64,000 nt of DNA, taken from NCBI RefSeq assembly GCF_014243395.1, contig NZ_JACLCP010000002.1, forward strand, positions 248,001-312,000, written 5' to 3'. The notes below the pieces were generated by a model that was not told where the DNA came from, did no database searches, and was given only the letters and a program-made list of their open reading frames with translations. This DNA is from Winogradskyella flava. Its GTDB lineage: Bacteria; Bacteroidota; Bacteroidia; Flavobacteriales; Flavobacteriaceae. Positions 34,399 to 44,115 of this stretch are shown piece after piece (the first letter of the stretch is position 1; every line of letters begins with the position of its first letter). The translations under genes were made by a program, and so were the position numbers.

Positions 34399-36942
34399 CT
34401 ATCCTTCACGTCTCAAAACCTCCAAAGGCGAGCTGCTCAAAACAGTTCTAATATTACTCAAGCCAATTACCATCACCAACAGTGTTATACCAGGTATAAA
34501 TACCACAAATGGTATAGCTGAGGGTACAAATGGTTCTTGGAATAAAAACAGGGCTAAGCCTATACTACTAAGTAAGGCCAACAATAGTCCAACAACACTC
34601 CCCATAAGACCTAAAAATAGATATTCCAGTGCTGCTATCTTCAAAATTTGTTTATTCTTAGCACCTAAGGTACGCAACAATACACTTTCCTTTATACGTT
34701 GATATTTGCTGGTTCTTACAGAGCCTATCAACACGATAAATCCAGTGATAATACTAAAGAACGCCATAAAATTGATAATCCATGATACCTTATCCAAGAT
34801 ATCTTCTACGATGGTAAAGACTTGTCGTAAGTCTATAATGGACACATTGGGAAATTGCGCAACAAGAGCGCGTTGCAGGTCCGCAGATTTTTGTTCATCT
34901 GGTGCTGCAGTCGTCAACACATGAAATTGCGGTGCTTGTTCCAAAACGCCTTTCGGAAACAGTATATTAAAATTGATTTGCATTTGTCCCCAATCCACAT
35001 TCCTTATACTACCCACTTTAGTTTCCATGAGCACCCCTTGGACGTTAAACACAATGGTATCACCAATAGTGACTCTGGCATCGCCTGCGACATTATCTGA
35101 AATAGATATGGGAATAATCTTATTAGCTTTAGCCACAGGTGTCCACTCTCCCTGCACCACCTCTTCCGATGGTGTTAAGGTATCCCGATAGGTCGTTCTA
35201 AATTCGTGGTTTAAAATCCAACGTCTCACTTGGCGTGTGGTATCTTGACGTAAATCGTTTACCAATCGACTTTTAATACTGTGCATGCGCATAGTGACCA
35301 AAGGCGTATTATTAATAATGGGCAATTCACTTTGTGCAATGAAGTCGGCCACGGCATCACGCTGATCGTTTTGTACATCCAAGATAATGAGATTGGCATT
35401 TTCAGTGGTTTGCCCCACTTCTGTCTTAGACAAAAGAATGTCTTTGGTAAAATACAAGGTGCTAATTAAAAAAGTACCCAAACCAATCGCCAATACTAAA
35501 ACCACCGTTTGGTTATTTGGACGATACAAGTTGAGTAAGCCTTGACGGCTGGTGTAACTCCATTGCTTAGGAAAATAACGTTTTACCAATTTCATGAACC
35601 CATTCGCCACCAAGGCTAAAATGGCAAAGGTGATCACTGTTACACCTACAAATAAGAAGGCATACATAGCATGTCGTAGTAACCAGTAAGAAAATCCAAA
35701 AAGGAACAATAAGATGACAGCGAATACCCAGACTTTCGTGCCTCGGGATTGTTCGGTGTCCTCATCTATGCGTAATACCTTTAAGGGCGAGACATACCAC
35801 GTGGTCATCAGTGGTAGTAGTGCGAATAAAATAGACATCAATAGTCCCAAAAGCACACCAATAACCAATGGTTTAGCGCTTACGGATATAACCAAGTCAA
35901 AAGGTAAAAAATCTTTAAGGATCAATGGAAATAGCTCTTGTAGTGCTACACCAATACCAGAACCTATAAGTCCGCCTAAAATGCCTATTCCCGAAATTTG
36001 TATCAAAAAAATAAGGAAACTTTGCCATCTACTGGCACCCATACATTTTAAAATCGCAATGGCCTTAAGCTTTTCCCTAATATAAATCTGTACCGAACTG
36101 GCAATACCAATACAACCCAAGAGTAATGCAATAAATGCCGCGAGATTAAGGAACTTTCCTAAGTTGTCGAAGCGTCGTCCCAAACGTCTACTGGTGCTGG
36201 TATGCGTATCGATATCGGCCTTTTCAAGATCAAGTATGGGATCAATCTTAGCTTCAAATTTCTCTAGATTTAAGGAGTCTGGAGCTTTGTAAAAGAACTG
36301 GTATTCCTTTCGGCTTCCAAATTGTAAGAGTTCAGTGGCTTCTATTTTGTGATAAGGCATCACAACCGTAGGTGCCACAGATGATGAAATAGCCGTACTG
36401 CCTGGAATGGATTTTAAAGTTCCAATAATAGGCAATGTGATTTGGCCCACTTTTATGGAATCTCCTGGTTTGACTTTAAATTGAAGCATTAAGGTAGCGT
36501 CCACTAAAGCGCCATTTTTATTTTGATAGGAAGTCGCTGCAGTAACCGGTTCTGTTTCCATATCACCATAAAACGGAAAACCACCTTCAATACCTCTAAC
36601 CTTGACCAGTTTGGCACCTCCATTTTTGGGAAAAGCAACCATGGATACAAAATTCACCTCCTTGGCATCGGGTTGCAAAGAGTCTATTATCGCCTGTGCC
36701 CGTTCTGTGGGTTCTTGTCTCGTATCTATGATATAGTCAGCACCCATTAAACTTTTTGACTGTAATAGTATATTGCTTTTAAGATTGTCACTCAACAATT
36801 GAATGGCCACCACAGCAGCTATGCCTAGAATAATAGACGCGACGAATAAGAGCAATCGAACACGACTGGCCTTGGTATCACGATAGGCCATTTTAAATAG
36901 CCATCTTAGATTTAATTTTGAATTGCTTAGCGATGTTTTCAA
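34399..36942 (-). CDS. FtsX-type ABC transporter permease (YbbP-like)
   Basis: The 847-residue protein has a large extracytoplasmic domain after the first helix (about 45-245), FtsX cores near 255-375 and 720-840 (SIITGFIVLIGSVRT), and about ten membrane helices in total. This is the architecture of YbbP, a permease of the MacB/LolE-like class. Its start overlaps the end of the ATPase gene by 4 nt. Members of this class do not usually import; they act on envelope lipids or proteins. The YbbA-YbbP pair next to a TesA-like esterase matches E. coli gene order. Confidence 0.85.
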   Translation of the reverse strand: MKTSLSNSKLNLRWLFKMAYRDTKASRVRLLLFVASIILGIAAVVAIQLLSDNLKSNILLQSKSLMGADYIIDTRQEPTERAQAIIDSLQPDAKEVNFVSMVAFPKNGGAKLVKVRGIEGGFPFYGDMETEPVTAATSYQNKNGALVDATLMLQFKVKPGDSIKVGQITLPIIGTLKSIPGSTAISSSVAPTVVMPYHKIEATELLQFGSRKEYQFFYKAPDSLNLEKFEAKIDPILDLEKADIDTHTSTSRRLGRRFDNLGKFLNLAAFIALLLGCIGIASSVQIYIREKLKAIAILKCMGASRWQSFLIFLIQISGIGILGGLIGSGIGVALQELFPLILKDFLPFDLVISVSAKPLVIGVLLGLLMSILFALLPLMTTWYVSPLKVLRIDEDTEQSRGTKVWVFAVILLFLFGFSYWLLRHAMYAFLFVGVTVITFAILALVANGFMKLVKRYFPKQWSYTSRQGLLNLYRPNNQTVVLVLAIGLGTFLISTLYFTKDILLSKTEVGQTTENANLIILDVQNDQRDAVADFIAQSELPIINNTPLVTMRMHSIKSRLVNDLRQDTTRQVRRWILNHEFRTTYRDTLTPSEEVVQGEWTPVAKANKIIPISISDNVAGDARVTIGDTIVFNVQGVLMETKVGSIRNVDWGQMQINFNILFPKGVLEQAPQFHVLTTAAPDEQKSADLQRALVAQFPNVSIIDLRQVFTIVEDILDKVSWIINFMAFFSIITGFIVLIGSVRTSKYQRIKESVLLRTLGAKNKQILKIAALEYLFLGLMGSVVGLLLALLSSIGLALFLFQEPFVPSAIPFVVFIPGITLLVMVIGLSNIRTVLSSSPLEVLRREG

Positions 36943-37628
36943 ATGACTTGGGTGCGTTCGTTAGTTAGTATTTGTCCGCCTTTAAGTCTCAGGATTTGTT
37001 GGGTACGATTCGCAAGATCCAAATCGTGTGAGATAATGACTAAGGTGGTTCCAGCCTCTTTATTCAATTCGAATAACAACTGAATGACTTTTTCACCTGT
37101 GTCTTCATCTAAATTGCCAGTAGGTTCATCAGCAAACAAAATAGAAGGTCGGTTAGCAAAGGCTCTCGCCAAGGCCACACGCTGTTGTTCACCTCCAGAT
37201 AGTTGTGAAGGATAGTGATGAATACGATCTCCAAGTCCTACTTTTTCAAGTAAAGTAATTGATGTTGTTTTGGCATTTTTATCACCTTGTAATTCTAAGG
37301 GTACACTGACGTTTTCCAAAGCTGTAAGCGTTGGCAATAATTGAAAATTTTGAAAAATAAAACCCACTTCCTTGTTTCGTAGTTGTGCGCGCTCATCTTC
37401 GTTTAAGCTGTTTAAGTCATGACCACATAACTCTACACTCCCCGAATTTGGATCGTCCAATCCAGCACATAGCCCCAATAAAGTGGTCTTGCCACTACCC
37501 GACGGCCCTACGATGGAAAAGGTTTGCCCTTGCTCTACATCGAAGCTGATCTCTTTTAATACGGTTAATTGTTTTTGGCCACTTGTGTAGGTTTTCTCAA
37601 GACCATTTATCTTTAATATCTTTGACAT
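36939..37628 (-). CDS. ABC transporter ATP-binding protein (YbbA-like)
   Basis: The 229-residue ATPase has Walker [11 protein letters not shown]-loop region [10 protein letters not shown], signature LSGGEQQRV, Walker B ILFADEP with TGNLD, and the switch His in VIISHD. Lengths and motifs fit the MacB/LolD/YbbA group. It overlaps the permease by 4 nt and powers it. It is divergent from the TesA-like gene with 74 nt between. Confidence 0.92.
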   Translation of the reverse strand: MSKILKINGLEKTYTSGQKQLTVLKEISFDVEQGQTFSIVGPSGSGKTTLLGLCAGLDDPNSGSVELCGHDLNSLNEDERAQLRNKEVGFIFQNFQLLPTLTALENVSVPLELQGDKNAKTTSITLLEKVGLGDRIHHYPSQLSGGEQQRVALARAFANRPSILFADEPTGNLDEDTGEKVIQLLFELNKEAGTTLVIISHDLDLANRTQQILRLKGGQILTNERTQVI

Positions 37629-37702
37629 ATATGTTTTGAATTAATTGGACCTTTTGTCCGGAGTTGGAAAATAAACAAATGCTTTCTAAAATACCATAGC
37701 CC

Positions 37703-38398
37703 ATGCTTTCTAAAATCTTAAAGTTTTGTTATTTTATCCTAGTGTCATTAGTGCTAGGTTGTGGCGAGAATCAGAACAACTCAAAAGATACGCCATCAAC
37801 ATCAGAAGCCGAAAAGGCTCCTGAAGCAAAAAAAAGTTCGGCTAAAACTATTCTTTGTTTTGGGGATAGTATCACGGCAGGTTATGGACTAGAGGACAAT
37901 AATGATGCGTATCCTGCAGTTTTGCAAACGAAGATTGATTCCCTAAGCTTGGATTACACGGTTATTAATTCTGGTGTCAGTGGTGAAACAACGGCTGGCG
38001 GTAAAAGTCGTTTAAGTTGGATATTGAATCAGCCCATAGATATCTTCCTTTTGGAGCTTGGTGGAAATGATGGCTTGCGTGGTATCCCTTTAACGGAAAC
38101 AAGCTCAAATCTACAAGCCATTATAGACATGATACGAGAAAAAAGCCCTGATACCAAGATTATTTTAGCAGGCATGGAACTACCACCCAATATGGGACAA
38201 GATTATACTGATGAGTTTCGCAACATCTTTTATGACCTAGCAAAGGAGAATGACCTTGCCTTTATTCCTTTTATTCTAAAAGATGTTGGGGGCATTGCAG
38301 CACTCAATCAAAATGATGGCATTCACCCTACTGTGGAAGGTCATAAAATCGTAGGAGAAACGGTTTGGGAGATTTTAAAGCCAATGTTGGAGCCTTAG
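37703..38398 (+). CDS. tesA: TesA-like SGNH esterase lipoprotein
   Basis: The 231-residue protein has lipobox LVLGC (Cys20) followed by a Ser/Glu/Lys-rich linker. The SGNH hydrolase domain has block I FGDSITAGYG (Ser56), Gly in ELGGNDG with the Asn of block III, and DGIHPT with Asp and His of block V. The closest known type is TesA, the thioesterase/lysophospholipase/arylesterase I. Unlike E. coli TesA it is lipid-anchored. Next to it the ybbA-ybbP-like pair is divergent, as in E. coli. The start codon region is duplicated (see findings). Confidence 0.85.
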   Translation: MLSKILKFCYFILVSLVLGCGENQNNSKDTPSTSEAEKAPEAKKSSAKTILCFGDSITAGYGLEDNNDAYPAVLQTKIDSLSLDYTVINSGVSGETTAGGKSRLSWILNQPIDIFLLELGGNDGLRGIPLTETSSNLQAIIDMIREKSPDTKIILAGMELPPNMGQDYTDEFRNIFYDLAKENDLAFIPFILKDVGGIAALNQNDGIHPTVEGHKIVGETVWEILKPMLEP

Positions 38399-38478
38399 AA
38401 GTGGTTTTATACTTTTTGAAACAATTAGGAGGACAGTCCCTATATTTTTTAGTTAATTTGTTTTTCTAATTCGTTCAC

Positions 38479-40572
38479 ATGTCCATTAAAACCATCCACC
38501 AATTCGCATTAATCTTTTTTTTTCTGCTTAGTTCAAATGTATATTATGCACAAATTAAAGTCAGTGATACACCAGATTGGGTAGTTCAACAGTCTTACGA
38601 CAAAAGCCCAGAGATAGATTTAAAAGACATATCCTATGGTTTACTGGTCCTACTTAGTGATGAGCAAGTTCATGTACCCAAGCAGGAGCGTTACATTCGT
38701 TTTGCTAGAAAAATAACAGATAATGTTGGTGTACAAGATGGCTCATCTATTTCCATTAATTTTGATCCCACCTACCAACAGCTTGTCCTGCATAACATTA
38801 CGGTTTTTAGAAATGGGACAACCATTGATAAACTGAATGTCAACGATTTTCAAACGATACGACAAGAATCCAATGCCGAGAGTTATATTTATGATGGCAG
38901 CCTAAATGCTATAGCAAATTTGGCTGATATCCGCAATGGTGATATTTTGGATGTGAGCTATAGTATTAAAGGATTCAATCCTATACATGGCAATCATTTT
39001 TCGGGTGCCACTGCTCTTAACGATTTTCAACCAGTTGGTAAGATTAACTATTATATCATTTCCAATAAGACACTAAAATTCAAAACTCTAAATTCCAATG
39101 CAGTACCAGACATAGGAAGTTATATGGGCTACACCACATATCATTGGCAAACTAACTTAGCTGAGAAACCAACATTCGAGGACAATTCACCAATGTGGTA
39201 TTTACCTTATGATCATCTATTTGTTTCCGATTATAAAACTTGGGGAGCTGTGGTCGATTGGGCGTTAAAGATTTACAAAGACGACCTCAAATTATCTTCA
39301 TCCTTAAAAGCAAAAATTGAGCAGCTAAAAAATAGCTCAGAGATCGAAGGTGAGCGTATTCTAGCGACACTGAAATTTGTCCAAGACGACATCCGATACT
39401 TAGGCTTGGAGTCTGGCATAGGCGCATACAAACCATTTTCGCCAAACCAAGTCCTAGAACAACGTTTTGGTGACTGCAAGGATAAGAGTTGGCTTATGGT
39501 AACCATGTTGCGCCAAATGGGTATCGAGGCCTATCCTGTGCTTATAAGTAGTGTCTATGGCGAATCACTAGATCAATTCTTGCCATCACCTAACGCCTTT
39601 GATCATGTTGTGGTTAATGTTGTGGATAGCAAGAATAATAGTTTGTTTTATGATCCTACTCTAAATAACCAGTTTGGATATTATAAGTCCGTTTCATTCC
39701 CAAATTATGGAAAAGGACTAATTATAAAAGAAAATGGCACTGCATTAGAGAAAATTAAGCCACAAAGTGAAGATACAGTAGAAGTTTTTGACATATTTGA
39801 TCTTCCAACAGTTGGTGGTCCAGGTACATTAAAAGTAATGACATTATACAGGGGCGCAGAAGCTGATGCCATGAGAAGACGTTATAAGTCGAATAGTATA
39901 TCGTCTTTAAGTGATAATTTTAAAGACTATTACGAAAATCTCTATGATGGTGTTGAAGTATTAGAAGACCCTACTTTTGATGATGATAGTCTAGCCAATA
40001 AGTTAATTGTCGAAGAGTTCTATAAAATCAATGATATATGGAAACCTATGGTAGGCAACGATAAAAATATTGCTGTAGATTTTACACCATATAGTATTTT
40101 GGATGTCTTTATCTCACCTAATGAAAAAACTCGAAAAACACCGTTTGATCTTTACTATCCTACACATAAAAAGCATAACGTCACTATAAAACTGCCAGAG
40201 TCTTGGCGTCTCGAAAAAGATAATATTAACATTACTTCTAAAAATTTTGATTTTTCGATGGCCAGTAAAATGAGTACCGCAAGAGATATACTATACCTCG
40301 ATTACGAGTATAAAAACAAACATAGTCATGTAGCACCAAAAGATTTTGAGGACTATTATAACAAAGTCAAAGAGGTTGAACAAATACTATCATATTACAT
40401 TTACATTCCTAAAAGTGAAGCAAGCAATAGACGCCTAAATGAAGCTTTTGATACTGATAAAATAGTGTCAAACTTATCTACAATATTTTATTGGATTTTT
40501 GGCATAGTCTTAATCATTGCTATTGGCTTGGTTGTTTTCGTAGTTCAAAGCAACAAAAACAGAGAGAAGTAA
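38479..40572 (+). CDS. DUF3857/transglutaminase-like membrane-anchored protein
   Basis: The 697-residue exported protein has a signal to about residue 24 (VYYAQ). A DUF3857-type domain occupies about 40-240. The transglutaminase-like core follows, with Cys333 in RFGDCKD, His376 in AFDHVVV and Asp392 in FYDPT, a complete catalytic triad. Another beta domain follows and a single transmembrane helix lies near the end (IFGIVLIIAIGLVVFVV). The domain could cut or crosslink peptides in the periplasm; no substrate is known. It is 80 nt after the TesA-like gene in the same direction. Confidence 0.82.
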   Translation: MSIKTIHQFALIFFFLLSSNVYYAQIKVSDTPDWVVQQSYDKSPEIDLKDISYGLLVLLSDEQVHVPKQERYIRFARKITDNVGVQDGSSISINFDPTYQQLVLHNITVFRNGTTIDKLNVNDFQTIRQESNAESYIYDGSLNAIANLADIRNGDILDVSYSIKGFNPIHGNHFSGATALNDFQPVGKINYYIISNKTLKFKTLNSNAVPDIGSYMGYTTYHWQTNLAEKPTFEDNSPMWYLPYDHLFVSDYKTWGAVVDWALKIYKDDLKLSSSLKAKIEQLKNSSEIEGERILATLKFVQDDIRYLGLESGIGAYKPFSPNQVLEQRFGDCKDKSWLMVTMLRQMGIEAYPVLISSVYGESLDQFLPSPNAFDHVVVNVVDSKNNSLFYDPTLNNQFGYYKSVSFPNYGKGLIIKENGTALEKIKPQSEDTVEVFDIFDLPTVGGPGTLKVMTLYRGAEADAMRRRYKSNSISSLSDNFKDYYENLYDGVEVLEDPTFDDDSLANKLIVEEFYKINDIWKPMVGNDKNIAVDFTPYSILDVFISPNEKTRKTPFDLYYPTHKKHNVTIKLPESWRLEKDNINITSKNFDFSMASKMSTARDILYLDYEYKNKHSHVAPKDFEDYYNKVKEVEQILSYYIYIPKSEASNRRLNEAFDTDKIVSNLSTIFYWIFGIVLIIAIGLVVFVVQSNKNREK

Positions 40573-40645
40573 TTTGTAATCATTATCTTATTTTTTCGAG
40601 AACCTATACATAAACATGGCTTTACCTCATTTATCAATTTCTATA

Positions 40646-40674
40646 TTGTAACTTTATAAATACTATTACTTTTT
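40646..40674 (+). promoter_or_regulatory. Possible promoter of the cytochrome gene
   Basis: TTG at 40646-40648, 18 nt, then TACTTTTT (40667-40674), one base from TAnnTTTG. The ATG at 40688 follows closely, leaving only a short leader. Confidence 0.35.
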
Positions 40675-40687
40675 TTGTAACAAAACC

Positions 40688-41905
40688 ATGTCTAAATCCT
40701 CTAAATCATATAATGTCTATATCTTAGGGTTATTATTTTTGCCATTAATTTATTTAAGGTGTGATTTAGGTAATAAAAATTCTACAACTGCGTTCGAACC
40801 GGTGGCCATAGCTTATGACGGTCTTGGCTATGCTGGTTCACAGACCTGTGCAGCATGCCATGAAGACATCTACAACTTGCATATTAAAACACCGCATTTT
40901 AATACCTCTAAATTAATTAGTGCATCTAATATCTCTGGTGATTTTACCGAGAATAATACTTTGGAGCTTAACAATAGTATACGTTTTGAAATGACGTATG
41001 AAAACCACTATTATCAGACTGCATTCAAGGATAATAATGCCGTAAGAAAAGAACCATTTGACATTGTTGTTGGCTCAGGCACTAAAGGACAATCTTATTT
41101 ATACTGGAACGACGCAAAATTATATCAATTACCAGTCTCCTACTTAACCAAAAGCAAACAATGGATTCATAGTCCAGGCTATTCTAATGAACGTATTCAT
41201 TTTGATCGTGCTGTAATTCCGAATTGTTTAGAATGTCATGCGACCTTTGCTAGGAATCGTTTGCCAAGCGATTTCGGTAGTAATAATTATGTAAAAAATG
41301 AAATGATATATGGTGTGGATTGTGAAAGCTGTCATGGACCATCCTTAAAGCATGTGAATGCGCATAGTGTTGACCCTCATCTAAAAAGTGCGGAACATAT
41401 TATGGATATTAAAGCATTAACACAACAACAGCAACTTGACGCTTGTGCTAGATGCCATTCTGGACTAAGAAAACCTTTAAAGATGCCTTTTACATTTAAA
41501 ACTGGTGATAAACTCGATAGTTTTAGGATGCCAAACCATAGACCAATAGACACCACTACTTTAGATGTACATGGTAACCAGTATGGCTTGCTTAAAGCGA
41601 GTGTGTGTTTTAAAAAGTCTGAGAGTTTAACATGTACAACTTGTCACAATCCTCATAAAAACGAAAGGGGCCATTCAGAATCATTTTCACAAATATGTAT
41701 GGGCTGCCATCAAGATTCCAAAAATCATCAATTTCCCTTGAATGACCGCATGAAAGTTAACTGTATTACCTGTCATATGCCACTCCTTAAATCGTCTGCG
41801 ATAACATTCAAAGAATCAAAAAATGATTCTGTTATGGTAAGAACGCACAATATTGGCATCTATACTGACATAACAAAGGGGCTTTATAGAGACATAAAAG
41901 AATGA
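40688..41905 (+). CDS. Seven-haem c-type cytochrome (NrfA/c554 superfamily-like)
   Basis: The 405-residue exported protein begins with a hydrophobic segment and RCDLGNK, a possible weak lipobox. Seven CxxCH sites are visible: CAACH, CLECH, CESCH, CARCH, CTTCH, CMGCH and CITCH, each able to bind covalent haem c. Other His residues (e.g. in HVNAHSVDPH) could give the second axial ligands. Multihaem proteins of this kind pass electrons to nitrogen or sulfur oxides, but no substrate motif is certain. It stands alone, with no maturation genes nearby. Confidence 0.83.
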   Translation: MSKSSKSYNVYILGLLFLPLIYLRCDLGNKNSTTAFEPVAIAYDGLGYAGSQTCAACHEDIYNLHIKTPHFNTSKLISASNISGDFTENNTLELNNSIRFEMTYENHYYQTAFKDNNAVRKEPFDIVVGSGTKGQSYLYWNDAKLYQLPVSYLTKSKQWIHSPGYSNERIHFDRAVIPNCLECHATFARNRLPSDFGSNNYVKNEMIYGVDCESCHGPSLKHVNAHSVDPHLKSAEHIMDIKALTQQQQLDACARCHSGLRKPLKMPFTFKTGDKLDSFRMPNHRPIDTTTLDVHGNQYGLLKASVCFKKSESLTCTTCHNPHKNERGHSESFSQICMGCHQDSKNHQFPLNDRMKVNCITCHMPLLKSSAITFKESKNDSVMVRTHNIGIYTDITKGLYRDIKE

Positions 41906-42064
41906 CCTCAGGTCAATTTCCTTATAAAGACTCAGCATAATTACTTACTTGCCAACTTCGATTTTCTAATGCTGTCGTAGAGTCTTAACGTGAGCAAATA
42001 TGGTAACAATGTTATAAAATGTATTTGGTTCGGTTATGATATGATTACAATCACATCAAAACGT

Positions 42065-43525
42065 CTATTCCTTGGTTATAAATTGCTTATAATGCTCATA
42101 GCGTTCAAAAATCTCTTTAATATAAGTTACAGGTTCAGAACCTCGCACATAACCATATTTAATAAATGGTTTTCTATAGATTTTTGGATGGCGCAAATCC
42201 AAAAGCATCTGTTCTACATTATCGTCCCAAATGTTTGGATCTAGATCATTGGCCTCTGCTAGTCGCTGCGCATCCCTAACATGTCCATAACCACAATTAA
42301 AAGATGCCATAGCTAGTTTTATACGATTAAGACTGTCTGATATATGGTCGAACCGTTCATACATTTGACTCAAGTACGATGTGCCACCTCTTAAACTTTC
42401 TTCCGGATCGGACGCGTCCTTTATATTCATGGCCTTCGCAGTTGCTGGCATGACTTGCATCAAGCCAGAAGCACCAGCCCAGGATTGTGCGCTAGGATCA
42501 AACCGAGATTCTTGATAGACTTGAGAAGCCAGTAGGCGCCAATCGAGTCCCAATTTTTTAGCATAGGTTTTTATGAGTGGATCGTATTTGCTAATCTGAT
42601 TATTGGTTAAACTGTAGTCATCACTTTTTACTCGTCGTCTAAATGAACGTTTATTATTAAAATACTTATTGTAGATAACATTATAACTGGTTTTGTTACG
42701 CTGATTCTTTATCCATTTGTTAACGACAGTTCTAAACTTCTTTGACTTTTTACGCGTAACCCAAGCGATTCGTTGTGAAAATGAAATGGGTACATCTATT
42801 TTCAAAATCGGATTACTAGACGCATTGATCTTTGCCAAGTTTTCATCGGCAATGGTGTATTTTATGGTGCCATTAGCCACCATATCCATGATTTCACCTG
42901 TAGACAATTGACTATCCAAGGTATCTATGATGATCTTACCTCCTATTTCATTTGATAGACTTAATAAGCGCTCGTAATAAGCAGAGTTTTTTCTAACGGA
43001 AACCGTATCATTGATGAGTTCTATGGGATTATGGATGACATGTTTTTGCAAAGTGCTCCATGACATATTTAAATAATTGTCTGGCTTTTTCTGCACGAGT
43101 ACTTGCCTAGTTAGATAAAGATAGTCTGTAAAGGCCACTTCCCATTTTCTCTGATTGGTAATGGTCATACCATGTGCAATAAGGTCCACATCACCTCTAT
43201 TTAAGACTTCAAATTCGGCATCAAGATTATTAGACACCACAATATCAAGCTCCAATTCGAGATGATCCGCAAGGCGCTGCAGCAATTCATATTCAAAACC
43301 CATAGGCTGGCCTTTATATAGAAAATAACTTGTACTACTATAAACGACCAAAGTTCTTAAAACACCATCCTTTTTAATGTCTTCCCAGTCCCTATCTACA
43401 GAATTGGCAACGACACTATTATAGACTTCAGCGTCATCATCTGTGGCAATCCTGTCTTTCTGTTTGCAGGACGCAACATTTAAGACTATTAGGGTTGATA
43501 ATATGAGGTATTTTAACTTCGTCAC
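42065..43525 (-). CDS. mltF: MltF-like lytic murein transglycosylase lipoprotein
   Basis: The 486-residue protein has lipobox NVASC (Cys20). Residues about 50-285 form a solute-binding-protein-like domain (GVLRTLVVYSSTSYFLYKGQ, NRGDVDLIAHGMT). Residues about 315-470 form the goose-lysozyme/SLT transglycosylase domain, with catalytic Glu339 in QVYQESRFDP and GASGLMQVMP. This two-domain layout is that of MltF, which cleaves peptidoglycan to 1,6-anhydro-muropeptides at the membrane face. It is 3 nt downstream of the PdxH-like gene, so it is in the same operon. Confidence 0.88.
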   Translation of the reverse strand: MTKLKYLILSTLIVLNVASCKQKDRIATDDDAEVYNSVVANSVDRDWEDIKKDGVLRTLVVYSSTSYFLYKGQPMGFEYELLQRLADHLELELDIVVSNNLDAEFEVLNRGDVDLIAHGMTITNQRKWEVAFTDYLYLTRQVLVQKKPDNYLNMSWSTLQKHVIHNPIELINDTVSVRKNSAYYERLLSLSNEIGGKIIIDTLDSQLSTGEIMDMVANGTIKYTIADENLAKINASSNPILKIDVPISFSQRIAWVTRKKSKKFRTVVNKWIKNQRNKTSYNVIYNKYFNNKRSFRRRVKSDDYSLTNNQISKYDPLIKTYAKKLGLDWRLLASQVYQESRFDPSAQSWAGASGLMQVMPATAKAMNIKDASDPEESLRGGTSYLSQMYERFDHISDSLNRIKLAMASFNCGYGHVRDAQRLAEANDLDPNIWDDNVEQMLLDLRHPKIYRKPFIKYGYVRGSEPVTYIKEIFERYEHYKQFITKE

Positions 43526-43528
43526 GAT

Positions 43529-44101
43529 TTAAGGTTGAATATAATGTGATTGCCATTTCTCATTGACTAACTCATACAGTATTCTATGATGAAATCTTGA
43601 TGTTTTAAATTGCATCAGCTCTATTCTTACAGGTGATATGGCAAAACCTCTCCAATTTTTTGGTCTTTTAATCTCAGTATCTTCTGAAACCTTAGTGAGA
43701 ACCTTTTCCTCTAAAAATTCTAAATCAGTAACCTCTTGTCCTTGTGAACACATACTTGACACTACTTTTGATGCAACACTTCGTTCCTTAAAATATGCGT
43801 CTGCTAAATCTTCTGAAATTGGTGTTGCCATACCTTGTATACGAACTTGGCGTTCGGTTGAGGTCCACCAAAATGTCAGAGCTACTTTGGTGTTGTTTTT
43901 AATCTCTATGCCTTTTCTGGAATTTAAGGGCCCAGTAATAATGAATCGATTATCACGCACTTCCTTTAAGGATACAAATCTGGCATTCGGAAAATTATCG
44001 ATCCCAATGGTAGATAAACATACTGCTGATGGTATTTGAAGATTGGATTGTAGCAATTCTTCTTGGTACCATTCATTGAAACATATAATTGGGTTTACCA
44101 T
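43529..44101 (-). CDS. pdxH: Pyridoxamine/pyridoxine 5'-phosphate oxidase-like protein
   Basis: The 190-residue flavoprotein-like sequence has the split-barrel FMN-binding pattern of PdxH. Visible parts are ARFVSLKEV, FWWTSTERQVRIQGMA, the helix with FKERSVASKV, and the C-terminal RFHHRILYELVNEKW. PdxH makes pyridoxal 5'-phosphate from pyridoxine or pyridoxamine 5'-phosphate. The C-terminal Arg motif differs a little from E. coli (RxHxRxxY is kept only in part), so specificity is less certain. It is upstream of the MltF-like gene with a 3-nt gap and 14 nt after the DUF1801 gene. Confidence 0.75.
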   Translation of the reverse strand: MVNPIICFNEWYQEELLQSNLQIPSAVCLSTIGIDNFPNARFVSLKEVRDNRFIITGPLNSRKGIEIKNNTKVALTFWWTSTERQVRIQGMATPISEDLADAYFKERSVASKVVSSMCSQGQEVTDLEFLEEKVLTKVSEDTEIKRPKNWRGFAISPVRIELMQFKTSRFHHRILYELVNEKWQSHYIQP

Positions 44102-44115
44102 AGATTATAGGATAT

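Noticed and set aside
34337..36750. Several plus-strand ORFs of 60-120 codons inside the ABC permease gene
   Set aside because: They are antisense to a gene with clear FtsX and membrane architecture.
41990..42244. 84-codon plus-strand ORF between the cytochrome and the MltF-like gene
   Set aside because: It overlaps the 3' end of the well-supported lytic transglycosylase gene on the other strand and has no recognisable domain.
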